DNA from: an uncultured Clostridia bacterium
GTDB taxonomy: Bacteria; Bacillota; Clostridia; Oscillospirales; Ruminococcaceae
NCBI GenBank assembly: GCA_944386455.1
Contig: CALXBC010000001.1
Span: 62,001-126,000 of the forward strand
Reading direction: 5' to 3'
Length of the DNA: 64,000 bases
Positions 8,831 to 15,999 of the stretch are shown piece after piece. A program made the translations under genes and the position numbers. Below the pieces are notes generated by a model, which saw nothing but the letters and a program-made list of their open reading frames with translations, did no database searches and was not told the origin of the DNA. The stretch's first letter is position 1. Each line of letters begins with the position of its first letter.

Positions 8831-10030
8831 TCATTCTGCATCCAGCTGCTGCAGCAGCTGCGGAAAAACCGCAAGGCTCCGCCGCAGAATACCTTGCATA
8901 TAAGCGATCGTGATCCCGTAATTGGTAAACGGGACCCCACTGTCAATCGCGCATTTCATGCGGTATCTGACTTCCCGCTCATTGAGCATGCAGCCGCCGC
9001 AGTGGATAATCAATGCATACCGTGAAAGCTCTTCCGGGAATTCGGTGCCGGACACGGTCTCCAGCTTCAGCTCTTTACCCGTATACTGCCGCAGCCACCG
9101 TGGAATTTTGACGGTTCCGATATCATTGCACTGACGGTGATGCGTACAGCCCTCTGCAATCAGCACCGTGTCCCCGTCTTTCAGGGACTCTACCGCCTTG
9201 ACGCCCCGCACCGCAGTATCCAAAAACCCCTTATACCGTGCCATCAGAATGGAAAACGAGGTCAGCGGGACATCCTGCGGCGTGTCTGCGGCTGCCTTTG
9301 CAAAGACCTGACTGTCCGTGATCACCATAGCAGGACGGCTGTTCAGGCTTTCCAGCGCCCGGCTTAGCCCTGTTTCCTTCACCACGACCGCATATGCATC
9401 GGCATCCAGAACATCCCGCAGTGTTTGCTGCTGCGGCAAAATCAGCCTGCCCTTCGGCGCCGCCTCGTCGATCGGTGTCACCAGCACGACCAGATCAGAT
9501 GGCTTCAGCAAATCCCCCACAATACGGCGGCTGCTTTCCCCCGCTTTTGCCAATGCGCCCAGCCGCGCCTTAAGCGCCTGTACCCCTGCACCGGTTTTGG
9601 CACTGACGGCCAACGCGTCTGCCGGAACTGCCGCCGCATGATCCGCCTTGTTATATACGACCACACAGGGAATCTCTTTTTCCGCAATCCGCCGAAGCAG
9701 TTCTGTGTCGTCAGCAGTTTCCCCGGCTTCGGCGTCGATCACCATGACGGCGATATCTGTCTTGTTGAGCACCTGCTTTGCTTTTTTGACGCGGAGTGCG
9801 CCAAGTTCGCCCTCATCATCAAACCCCGGGGTGTCAATGATCATGACCGGCCCCAGCGGAAGCAGCTCCATTGATTTATAAACCGGGTCGGTAGTTGTTC
9901 CTTTGGTATCAGAGACTACCGCAAGATCCTGACCGGTCACGGCGTTCACAAGGCTGGACTTTCCCGCGTTGCGTCTGCCGAAAAATCCAATATGAATCCG
10001 GTTGGCCGACGGTGTGTCATTTAAACCCAT
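8831..10030 (-). CDS. hydF: [FeFe]-hydrogenase H-cluster maturation GTPase HydF
   Basis: 399 residues. HydF is the scaffold on which the 2Fe subcluster is assembled and from which it is passed to apo-hydrogenase. The N-terminal GTPase domain shows G1 (GRRNAGKSS, residues 18-26), G3 (DTPG, 66-69) and G4 (NKAD, 127-130). The C-terminal part has the cluster ligands in the family pattern CxH ... HCxxC: Cys295-Thr-His297 and His343-Cys344-Gly-Gly-Cys347. AAGGAG precedes the ATG at 10030 by 9 bases. The gene lies between hydG and the TM1266-type gene in one operon. Confidence 0.96.
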   Translation of the reverse strand: MGLNDTPSANRIHIGFFGRRNAGKSSLVNAVTGQDLAVVSDTKGTTTDPVYKSMELLPLGPVMIIDTPGFDDEGELGALRVKKAKQVLNKTDIAVMVIDAEAGETADDTELLRRIAEKEIPCVVVYNKADHAAAVPADALAVSAKTGAGVQALKARLGALAKAGESSRRIVGDLLKPSDLVVLVTPIDEAAPKGRLILPQQQTLRDVLDADAYAVVVKETGLSRALESLNSRPAMVITDSQVFAKAAADTPQDVPLTSFSILMARYKGFLDTAVRGVKAVESLKDGDTVLIAEGCTHHRQCNDIGTVKIPRWLRQYTGKELKLETVSGTEFPEELSRYALIIHCGGCMLNEREVRYRMKCAIDSGVPFTNYGITIAYMQGILRRSLAVFPQLLQQLDAE

Positions 10031-10065
10031 TGTAACGGCTCCTTTCTTTCCGCAGTTCAGCTGAT

Positions 10066-11511
10066 TTAAAAACGGAAGTCCCGTATGCCCTGTTCAATTT
10101 TTGCAAGGTGATCCTTACATACCTCGCGTACCTTTTCCTTTGGAATGTTGTCAAGCTCCGCCTGAATCAAGGCCTCGCCGATCGCACGGGTCTCCTCTCC
10201 CGCATAATCCATCAGATATTCTTTCAGGGTCATCAGCGCATTCGGGTGGCAGCAGTTCTGGATCTGCCCTGATTTGCACAAAGACATGAAGCGGTCGCCG
10301 GTCCTTCCTTCCCGATAACATGCTGTACAGAACGACGGAATATAGCCCAGCTCCATCAGCCAGCGCACAACCTCATCCAGCGTGCGCTGGTCGGACACGT
10401 CGAACTGCTCGGTATCGGTCGGACGCTCCTCTTCCGTATAGCCGCCGACCGAGGTGCGGGAACCGCCGCTGATCTGGGAAACGCCAAGACGGATCACCCG
10501 TTCCCTGACTGACTGGCTTTCTCTGGTGGAAATAATCATTCCTGTATAGGGCACGGCAATTCGAATCAACGCACAGATCTTTGCAAAGATATCATCGCTG
10601 ATGCCGTTGTCAAAAGCAGTGGGGTCGATATCATCGGCGTGCTTGATCCGCGGTACACTGATGGTGTGCGGTCCAACGCCATGGACTGCTTCCAGATGCT
10701 CGGCATGCATCAGCAATCCGGCAAATTCATAGCGATACAGCTCCAGCCCGAACAGCACGCCCAATCCGACATCGTCGATACCGCCTTCCATGGCGCGGTC
10801 CATCGCTTCGGTGTGATAGTTATAATCATGCTTCGGTCCGGTCGGGTGAAGCTTCAGATAGCTCTCCTTGTGATAGGTTTCCTGAAACAGAATATAGGTT
10901 CCGATCCCGGCCTCTTTCAGCTTTCGGTAATTTTCCACCGTTGTTGCCGCAATATTGACATTGACCCGGCGGATCGCCCCGTTTTTATGCTTAATGGAGT
11001 ATATGGTATGGATACATTCCAAAATGTACTCGATCGGATTCATCTTTGGATCTTCCCCGGATTCAATGGCCAGCCGCTTGTGCCCCATATCCTGTAATGC
11101 GATGACCTCTTTTGCCACTTCCTCCTGGGTCAGCTTTTTCCGCGGAATATGGTGATTTTTTTTATGATAAGGACAGTAGACACAGCCATTGACGCAATAA
11201 TTGGAAAGATACAGCGGAGCAAAAATGACAATACGGTTTCCGTAAAATGCCTTTTTGATTTCCTCTGCCAGCGCATACATCTGCTCCACCTTTTCGGGAA
11301 TGTCACAGGCCAGCAGGACCGACGCTTCCCGATGCGTAAGCCCCGAGCAGAAGGTCCCCTTTTCCGTCACGCGGGGACGCGCCTTTTCCAAGATGCTGTC
11401 GATCAATGCCACGTTATTCTTATTCTCATCTGCATACCGCAGTGTGTCAAGAATCTCCTCGTGATTGATAAATTCATCTGCACATAAAGACTTTGGATTG
11501 TAAGCAAACAT
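10066..11511 (-). CDS. hydG: [FeFe]-hydrogenase maturase HydG (tyrosine lyase, radical SAM)
   Basis: 481 residues from the chosen start. HydG cleaves tyrosine to give the CO and CN ligands of the H-cluster, delivered on an Fe-Cys synthon. The radical SAM motif is NYCVNGCVYC (CX3CX2C, about residues 106-113), and the C-terminal auxiliary cluster site is present as CTAC followed 22 residues later by another Cys (near SGQIQNC). I start at the ATG at 11511 because AAAGGAAA lies about 8 bases upstream; ten more codons can be read upstream but lack a ribosome site. hydF follows after 35 bases and hydE precedes. Confidence 0.96.
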   Translation of the reverse strand: MFAYNPKSLCADEFINHEEILDTLRYADENKNNVALIDSILEKARPRVTEKGTFCSGLTHREASVLLACDIPEKVEQMYALAEEIKKAFYGNRIVIFAPLYLSNYCVNGCVYCPYHKKNHHIPRKKLTQEEVAKEVIALQDMGHKRLAIESGEDPKMNPIEYILECIHTIYSIKHKNGAIRRVNVNIAATTVENYRKLKEAGIGTYILFQETYHKESYLKLHPTGPKHDYNYHTEAMDRAMEGGIDDVGLGVLFGLELYRYEFAGLLMHAEHLEAVHGVGPHTISVPRIKHADDIDPTAFDNGISDDIFAKICALIRIAVPYTGMIISTRESQSVRERVIRLGVSQISGGSRTSVGGYTEEERPTDTEQFDVSDQRTLDEVVRWLMELGYIPSFCTACYREGRTGDRFMSLCKSGQIQNCCHPNALMTLKEYLMDYAGEETRAIGEALIQAELDNIPKEKVREVCKDHLAKIEQGIRDFRF

Positions 11512-11592
11512 GTTGAAATTTCCTTTCTTTCGGGTCAGCAAACGACTTTCCCGTTGGTATGGTTTATGCTAAAGGGAACGGCAGACCGCCCT

Positions 11593-12645
11593 TTAAATCA
11601 ATTGCCTGAAATCGCCGCGATCAGTCACGATCCGGCATCCGATACTTGCAAACCGCTCTTTCAGCCGCTGAATGCTTTCCGCGGCTTCATCACCGGTGCA
11701 AAGCTTATTGTTGTAAAGCAAGTATTTTTTTCGCACCGCAGCAGGTGATAAATTCGGCATCACAACATTTGCCCCGGCAAGGATTCCCTTTTCTCTTCCC
11801 TCCGGGTCCAGTGTTCCCAGCGCTGTAGTCGCAGGAAGCAGAGCATTCGGCAGCATCAGCCGCAGCAGTCCCAGCATAAACAGGGTCAGTTCGACCGTTC
11901 CTGCCGGCTGATTGCCAAAGGGCGTGTCCTTATGAGGAATAAACGGCCCGATTCCCACCATCTGCGGATTCAGTTCCTTTAAAAAAAGCATGTCCTCCGC
12001 CAGATTCTCCGCTGTCTGGCCGGGGGAACCAACCATAAAGCCGCTCCCGGTCTGATACCCAATCCGCTTTAGCGTGTAAAGACATTCCTTGCGGTTGGAA
12101 AGCTGAAGCTCCGGGGGATGCAGCACCGCATAGTGCCGCTCCGAAGCAGTTTCATGCCGCAGCAGATAACGGTCGGCACCCGCTTCAAACAAACATCGGT
12201 AGCTCTCCTTGCTCCGCTCCCCCAGCGATAGCGTGACCGCACAGTCAGGATAGTTGTCTTTGATATTCTGAATGATACTGCACAGCACATTGTCGGTATA
12301 AAACGGGTCTTCCCCGCCCTGAAGCACAAAAGTCCGAAAGCCCAAATCATATCCCGTATCGACACAGCCGAGAATTTCTTCTCTGGACAAGCGGTAACGC
12401 TGGGCGCAGCGGTTGCTCCGCCGGATCCCGCAGTAATAGCAGTCATTTTTACAATAACTTGAAATCTCAATCAGCCCGCGGATATAGACCATATCCCCGT
12501 AAACCGCATGGCGGATCTCCCGTGCTGCTGCAAACAGATACTGCGCACTGTCATCATCCCGATTACGGATAAGTCGTATCCATTCGTCTCTGGATAACGT
12601 ATGATTCTTTCGGAGCTTGTCAATCAATTCCCGCTCGTTTAGCAA
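11593..12645 (-). CDS. hydE: [FeFe]-hydrogenase maturase HydE (radical SAM)
   Basis: About 350 residues from the proposed TTG at 12643-12645. HydE acts on the HydG product during assembly of the dithiomethylamine bridge. The radical SAM motif is SSYCKNDCYYC (CX3CX2C, about residues 65-72), placed as in Thermotoga HydE. The open frame extends to an ATG at 12696, but that ATG lies inside the right-hand arm of an intrinsic terminator, and a GGAAGGGAG ribosome site lies at 12657-12665, between the terminator and the TTG (spacing about 11). The shorter form also matches the family length (near 350). First gene of the hydE-G-F-TM1266 operon, behind a structured leader. Confidence 0.93.
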   Translation of the reverse strand: MLNERELIDKLRKNHTLSRDEWIRLIRNRDDDSAQYLFAAAREIRHAVYGDMVYIRGLIEISSYCKNDCYYCGIRRSNRCAQRYRLSREEILGCVDTGYDLGFRTFVLQGGEDPFYTDNVLCSIIQNIKDNYPDCAVTLSLGERSKESYRCLFEAGADRYLLRHETASERHYAVLHPPELQLSNRKECLYTLKRIGYQTGSGFMVGSPGQTAENLAEDMLFLKELNPQMVGIGPFIPHKDTPFGNQPAGTVELTLFMLGLLRLMLPNALLPATTALGTLDPEGREKGILAGANVVMPNLSPAAVRKKYLLYNNKLCTGDEAAESIQRLKERFASIGCRIVTDRGDFRQLI

Positions 12646-12684
12646 AGCAGCACGGTCTCCCTTCCGTAGAGATTTAGGACAAAC

Positions 12685-12713
12685 AAAAAATCCCATGCCA
12701 AAGAAAGCATGGG
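12685..12713 (-). terminator. Intrinsic terminator (attenuator) in the hydE leader
   Basis: On the minus strand CCCATGC, an 8-nt loop and GCATGGG (12692-12698 with 12707-12713) are followed by A and six T. It sits between the hydE promoter and the hydE ribosome site, so it would stop transcription before the operon unless an alternative fold prevents it. Confidence 0.75.
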
Positions 12714-12829
12714 ACCAAGAGATACGACACAGCTTGCACCTGCCATATTGATCTTGACAATACTTCTTTCGGCTCAGAAATTCTTTACCATCAGAAATTT
12801 TATCATATAGAAAAATTTATCCGAAACAA
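12714..12829 (-). promoter_or_regulatory. hydE operon promoter and structured 5' leader (candidate riboswitch)
   Basis: Minus-strand promoter TTGTTT (12824-12829), 16-bp spacer, TATGAT (12802-12807), giving a transcript start near 12795. The leader to the terminator is about 110 nt and can fold: GCC ... GGC closes an internal loop (GAAAGAA) and a GTATTG / CAATAT hairpin (about 12743-12778), followed by a CAG ... CTG hairpin. I could not assign it to a known riboswitch class by eye. Confidence 0.5.
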
Positions 12830-12863
12830 CCTGTTTTCTGCTTATTCTGAATCGTTGCAAACA

Positions 12864-12912
12864 ACGGTATGAACCTGGACATTTCATAAAGGATGTTCCA
12901 GGTTCATACCGT
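12864..12912 (-). terminator. Terminator of the tRNA-Ser gene
   Basis: 15-bp perfect stem (ACGGTATGAACCTGG arm at 12864-12878, complement at 12898-12912), extended by ACAT/ATGT with one bulge. It begins 7 bases after the tRNA CCA end and is followed on the minus strand by TTGTTTGC. Confidence 0.8.
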
Positions 12913-12919
12913 CGCTCGT

Positions 12920-13012
12920 TGGCGGAGAAGGAGGGATTCGAACCCTCGATGCGCTATCAACGCATACACGAGTTCCAGTCGTGCGCCATAAACCGGGCTA
13001 GGCGACTTCTCC
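12920..13012 (-). tRNA. tRNA-Ser (anticodon GGA)
   Basis: 93 nt. Acceptor stem GGAGAAG pairs with CTTCTCC, discriminator G, and the CCA end is encoded (12920-12922 on the plus strand is TGG). The anticodon stem CACGA/TCGTG holds loop CTGGAAC, anticodon GGA, reading UCC/UCU codons. The long variable arm (ATGCG ... CGCAT) is typical of tRNA-Ser, and the T-loop GGTTCGAATCC is intact. Confidence 0.97.
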
Positions 13013-13023
13013 ATTGCCTTAAT

Positions 13024-13052
13024 AGTATAGCAAAGACAGGGACGTTTGTCAA
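13024..13052 (-). promoter_or_regulatory. Promoter of tRNA-Ser
   Basis: Minus-strand TTGACA (13047-13052), 17-bp spacer, TATACT (13024-13029): a near-consensus vegetative promoter ending about 11 bases before the tRNA. Confidence 0.85.
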
Positions 13053-13086
13053 GACTTCTTTTTTATTTTTTGCTGTTTTCCCGCTC

Positions 13087-13812
13087 TTATTCTCCAAAAC
13101 CGCCATTGACGCCAATCACCTGCCCCGTGATGAAATCCGCTTTGTCCGAGGCCAGAAAAAGTAGCAGCTGTGCTACATCCCGTACGCTTCCCAAACGGTT
13201 CAGAGGGGTTTCTTCCTTCAATGCCTCCATCGTTTCTTCGTCGTGACAACGATTCATCTGGGTGTCAATGACCCCGGGTGCTACACAGTTGACCGTGATG
13301 CCCGACAGCCCGACCTCCTTGGCTAACGCCTTTGTCAGTCCGATCACCGCTGCCTTTGACGCAGAATAATGCACCTCGCAGGACGCTCCCTTTTGTCCCC
13401 AGACAGAGGAGACATTGATGATTTTCCCGCTTTTTCGACGGATCATGTCCCGCAGCACCGCCTGGCAGCAATACATGGTTCCTTTGACATTGACTGCAAA
13501 CATTCTGTCCCATTCTTCTTCGGTGATATCGGTAAACAGCTTCTGCTGTGCGATTCCCGCGTTGTTAATCAGCACATCCGCCTTGCCGAAGCGCTCGATA
13601 GCCATTCGGATCAGCGCATAGGCTTCTTCTCTTTTGGAGATGTCCGCTCTGAATGCTTCCACATTAGGAAACCGCTCTGCAAGTGCAAGAGCCGGCGCCG
13701 CGGTTTGGCAGTAATTTGCCGCAACGTTCCATCCGTTTTCTGCAAACAATTCAGCCGTATCATATCCAATCCCACGAGATGCGCCGGTAATGATCACCGT
13801 TCTTGCCGCCAT
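13087..13812 (-). CDS. Short-chain dehydrogenase/reductase, 3-oxoacyl-ACP reductase (FabG)-like
   Basis: 241 residues, the normal FabG length. NADP-binding TGASRGIG at residues 9-16, NNAG near 87, catalytic Ser in NVSSVWGQ and YSASK (Tyr-x-x-x-Lys), with PG near the C-terminal substrate loop. It could be FabG of fatty-acid synthesis or a related SDR; no fatty-acid genes are nearby, so I leave the symbol empty. AAAGGAAGG precedes the ATG. It follows ruvX by 25 bases and seems to be the end of a pyrD-ruvX-fabG transcript. Confidence 0.8.
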   Translation of the reverse strand: MAARTVIITGASRGIGYDTAELFAENGWNVAANYCQTAAPALALAERFPNVEAFRADISKREEAYALIRMAIERFGKADVLINNAGIAQQKLFTDITEEEWDRMFAVNVKGTMYCCQAVLRDMIRRKSGKIINVSSVWGQKGASCEVHYSASKAAVIGLTKALAKEVGLSGITVNCVAPGVIDTQMNRCHDEETMEALKEETPLNRLGSVRDVAQLLLFLASDKADFITGQVIGVNGGFGE

Positions 13813-13837
13813 GCCGGGACCTTCCTTTCTGCTGTTT

Positions 13838-14278
13838 CTACCGACCGTCCGAGGCCGTTTCCTTTTGATTCCTTCTGAAATTCAGATAGCTTTCCAAAAT
13901 AATGGTCGCCGCAACCGCGTCAACGACATCCTTTCTTTTTTTTCCGCGGGTGTTGGTCTCGTTCAGATACTGATGCGCCGAAACGGTTGTGGAACGTTCA
14001 TCCCAAAGCCGCACCGGTACCTCGACCAGTTCCTGGAGCTGCCGGGCAAACTTCTGACATTTTTCCGCCCGTTCTCCCACAGTCCCGTTCATATTCTGCG
14101 GGAATCCTACGACAACTTCCTTCACATCATATTCTTTCACCGCATATGCAACCTTTTGAACCACCGATGAAAAGCTTTTGTCGTGAATGACGCCAACGGG
14201 GGATGCCAGAAATTCTGTTTTATCACAAACGGCTAGCCCGGTTCTGGCATCGCCGTAGTCTACTGCCATAATTTTCAT
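13838..14278 (-). CDS. ruvX: Holliday junction resolvase-like protein RuvX/YqgF
   Basis: 146 residues from the chosen start. The RNase H-like fold of YqgF is clear: MKIMAVDYGDARTGLAV at the start (catalytic Asp), VVGFPQNMNGTVGERA in the middle, LWDERSTTVSA and KDVVDAVAATIILESYL at the end (Asp). Family members have been linked to pre-16S rRNA 5'-end processing. The ATG at 14278 is preceded by AAAGGAAC; 22 upstream codons can be read but have no ribosome site and overlap pyrD. Spacing to pyrD is 19 bases. Confidence 0.93.
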   Translation of the reverse strand: MKIMAVDYGDARTGLAVCDKTEFLASPVGVIHDKSFSSVVQKVAYAVKEYDVKEVVVGFPQNMNGTVGERAEKCQKFARQLQELVEVPVRLWDERSTTVSAHQYLNETNTRGKKRKDVVDAVAATIILESYLNFRRNQKETASDGR

Positions 14279-14297
14279 ATTGTACGTTCCTTTCCGC

Positions 14298-15212
14298 CTA
14301 TTCCCAGGGCTGTACCTGTCCCACCAGATCCGAAACATGTGCAATGTGATTTTCGTCCAGATACTGCTCTATGCCCTCGATCACCTTAAGCGGCGCAAAC
14401 GGATCTGCGAAGATAGCGGCTCCCATCTGGACGGCAGAGGCGCCTGCAAGCATCATTTCAACTGCGTCCTGCCACTTTGCAATTCCTCCCATCCCGACAA
14501 CCGGGATCCTGACAGCGTTCGCAACCTGCCACACCATCCGCACCGCGATGGGAAAAACAGCAGGACCGGATAGTCCGCCCACATTGTTTTTCAGTATCGG
14601 ACGCCTTGTTTTGATATCTATCCGCATTCCCAGCACCGTATTGATCAACGAGACCGCATCTGCACCTTCGGCCTCAACAGCCCGTGCAATATCGGCGATG
14701 CTGGTCACATTGGGAGACAGCTTGACCATAAGCGGCTTTGTTGTGGCCTGCCGTACCTTTCCTGTAATATCTGCCGCGCTCTGGCAGGATGTGCCAAAGG
14801 CTGCACCGCCCTGTTTGACATTCGGGCAGGAGATATTCAGTTCGATCATATCGACTGCAGTATTTTCGAGCTTCCGCGCGATTTCCACGCAGTCCTCAAC
14901 AGTAGAGCCAGCCACATTCGCAATAATACGGGTGCCCTTTGTTAGAAGATTCGGCAGCTCAAATTCAATAAAATGGTCGATCCCGGGATTTTGCAGGCCG
15001 ACCGAGTTGAGCATGCCGGATGGAGTCTCTGCGATTCGCGGGGGCGGATTCCCATCCTTTTCAAGCAGCGTCATCCCTTTTACTGCGATTCCTCCCAGTT
15101 TGGAAAGCGGATAGAACTGCTCATATTCCCGTCCAAATCCAAATGCACCAGAGGCGGGAATTACGGGATTCTGAAAGGTCACACCCGCTACTTTAACAGA
15201 TAAATCAGCCAT
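14298..15212 (-). CDS. pyrD: Dihydroorotate dehydrogenase, class 1B catalytic subunit
   Basis: 304 residues, a FMN-binding TIM barrel that oxidises dihydroorotate to orotate in pyrimidine synthesis. Visible motifs are NPVIPASGAFGFG near the start, NISCPNVKQGG (class 1B region), KLSPNVT, GGLSGPAVFP and VGMGGI near the FMN phosphate site. Class 1B enzymes need PyrK as NAD-linked partner; no pyrK is in the window. I start at 15212 because AAAGGA lies 8 bases upstream; 18 further codons upstream are open. It precedes ruvX. Confidence 0.94.
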   Translation of the reverse strand: MADLSVKVAGVTFQNPVIPASGAFGFGREYEQFYPLSKLGGIAVKGMTLLEKDGNPPPRIAETPSGMLNSVGLQNPGIDHFIEFELPNLLTKGTRIIANVAGSTVEDCVEIARKLENTAVDMIELNISCPNVKQGGAAFGTSCQSAADITGKVRQATTKPLMVKLSPNVTSIADIARAVEAEGADAVSLINTVLGMRIDIKTRRPILKNNVGGLSGPAVFPIAVRMVWQVANAVRIPVVGMGGIAKWQDAVEMMLAGASAVQMGAAIFADPFAPLKVIEGIEQYLDENHIAHVSDLVGQVQPWE

Positions 15213-15297
15213 CGTTGTCATCCTTTCTCTGCCCGTGGCAGACAAGCTATTTTTATTATACCGCATTCCGAATTTCTACGCAACCCTAAATTGGCAT

Positions 15298-15987
15298 TCA
15301 CTCCCACTGTTCTCCATTCAGCCGCTGCTGCAGCTGCTTTAACATTGACTGACGCTGTCGGTAATCAGGCAGAGCACCTGACACCACAGCCCAGAAACGA
15401 GCAGAATGATTGTGCTCTCTGATATGCGCCAGCTCATGTACCACTACATAGTCTACCGCAGACAGCGCAGCAAAAATCAGCTTCCAGGAAAAACAAATCC
15501 CGTTTTTGCCGGAACAGGAGCCCCAGCGCGTCTTAGCGGAGGTGATCTTCACAGAAGAAGGACGCACCCCCATCAAAGCAGCATAATAATGCACCCGCTC
15601 CGTTATAACGGCTTCTGCCAGCTGTTTATAAAGCGCAACCAGCAACGGACGCAGCTGTGAAAACGGACGCGCCGGCAAAAGAAAACGCGCTCCGTCAAAC
15701 AACGGCGCGGCATCCGGATCGTCGGCAGTCTGCACCGGGTATTCTTTTCCGAGGAACAGCAGCCTCTGGCTGCGAAGCGGGTCAAAGTTTTCTTTTTTTC
15801 GGTTTTCCTCTAAAACACGCTGTCTGGTCTCTGTGATCCAGTTGGATTTACGCGCCACAAACGCATCCACCGTCGCAGGTGCAAGCTGCCGGGGTGCTTT
15901 GACCAGCACGCCGGCAGCTTTTGTAATTTCAATGCTGATGGTTTTCCGCTTCATGCGGACTAATTCGTACTCTATTTTATCTGCCAT
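15298..15987 (-). CDS. YgjP/SprT-like zinc metallopeptidase (DUF45, M48 family)
   Basis: 229 residues. The zinc motif is VVHELAHIREHNHSARFW (HExxH plus a downstream His), preceded by KTRWGSCSGKNGICFSWKL, the hallmark RWGSCS segment of the YgjP-like metal-dependent hydrolases. The N-terminal half is a less conserved, beta-rich region with RKSNWI. Substrates of the family are unknown. It lies 12 bases after the hydantoinase gene, so it probably shares its transcript; the ribosome site (TTGGAAGC) is weak. Confidence 0.88.
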   Translation of the reverse strand: MADKIEYELVRMKRKTISIEITKAAGVLVKAPRQLAPATVDAFVARKSNWITETRQRVLEENRKKENFDPLRSQRLLFLGKEYPVQTADDPDAAPLFDGARFLLPARPFSQLRPLLVALYKQLAEAVITERVHYYAALMGVRPSSVKITSAKTRWGSCSGKNGICFSWKLIFAALSAVDYVVVHELAHIREHNHSARFWAVVSGALPDYRQRQSMLKQLQQRLNGEQWE

Positions 15988-15999
15988 GCTTCCAACAAT

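Noticed and set aside
12646-12696. N-terminal 17 codons of the longest hydE frame
   Set aside because: They lie over an intrinsic terminator and the ribosome site and are not part of the HydE family alignment.
12919-13164. 81-codon plus-strand ORF over the tRNA region
   Set aside because: Spans the tRNA-Ser gene on the opposite strand; the familiar-looking start (EGFEPSMRYQRIHEFQ) is just the antisense of a tRNA.
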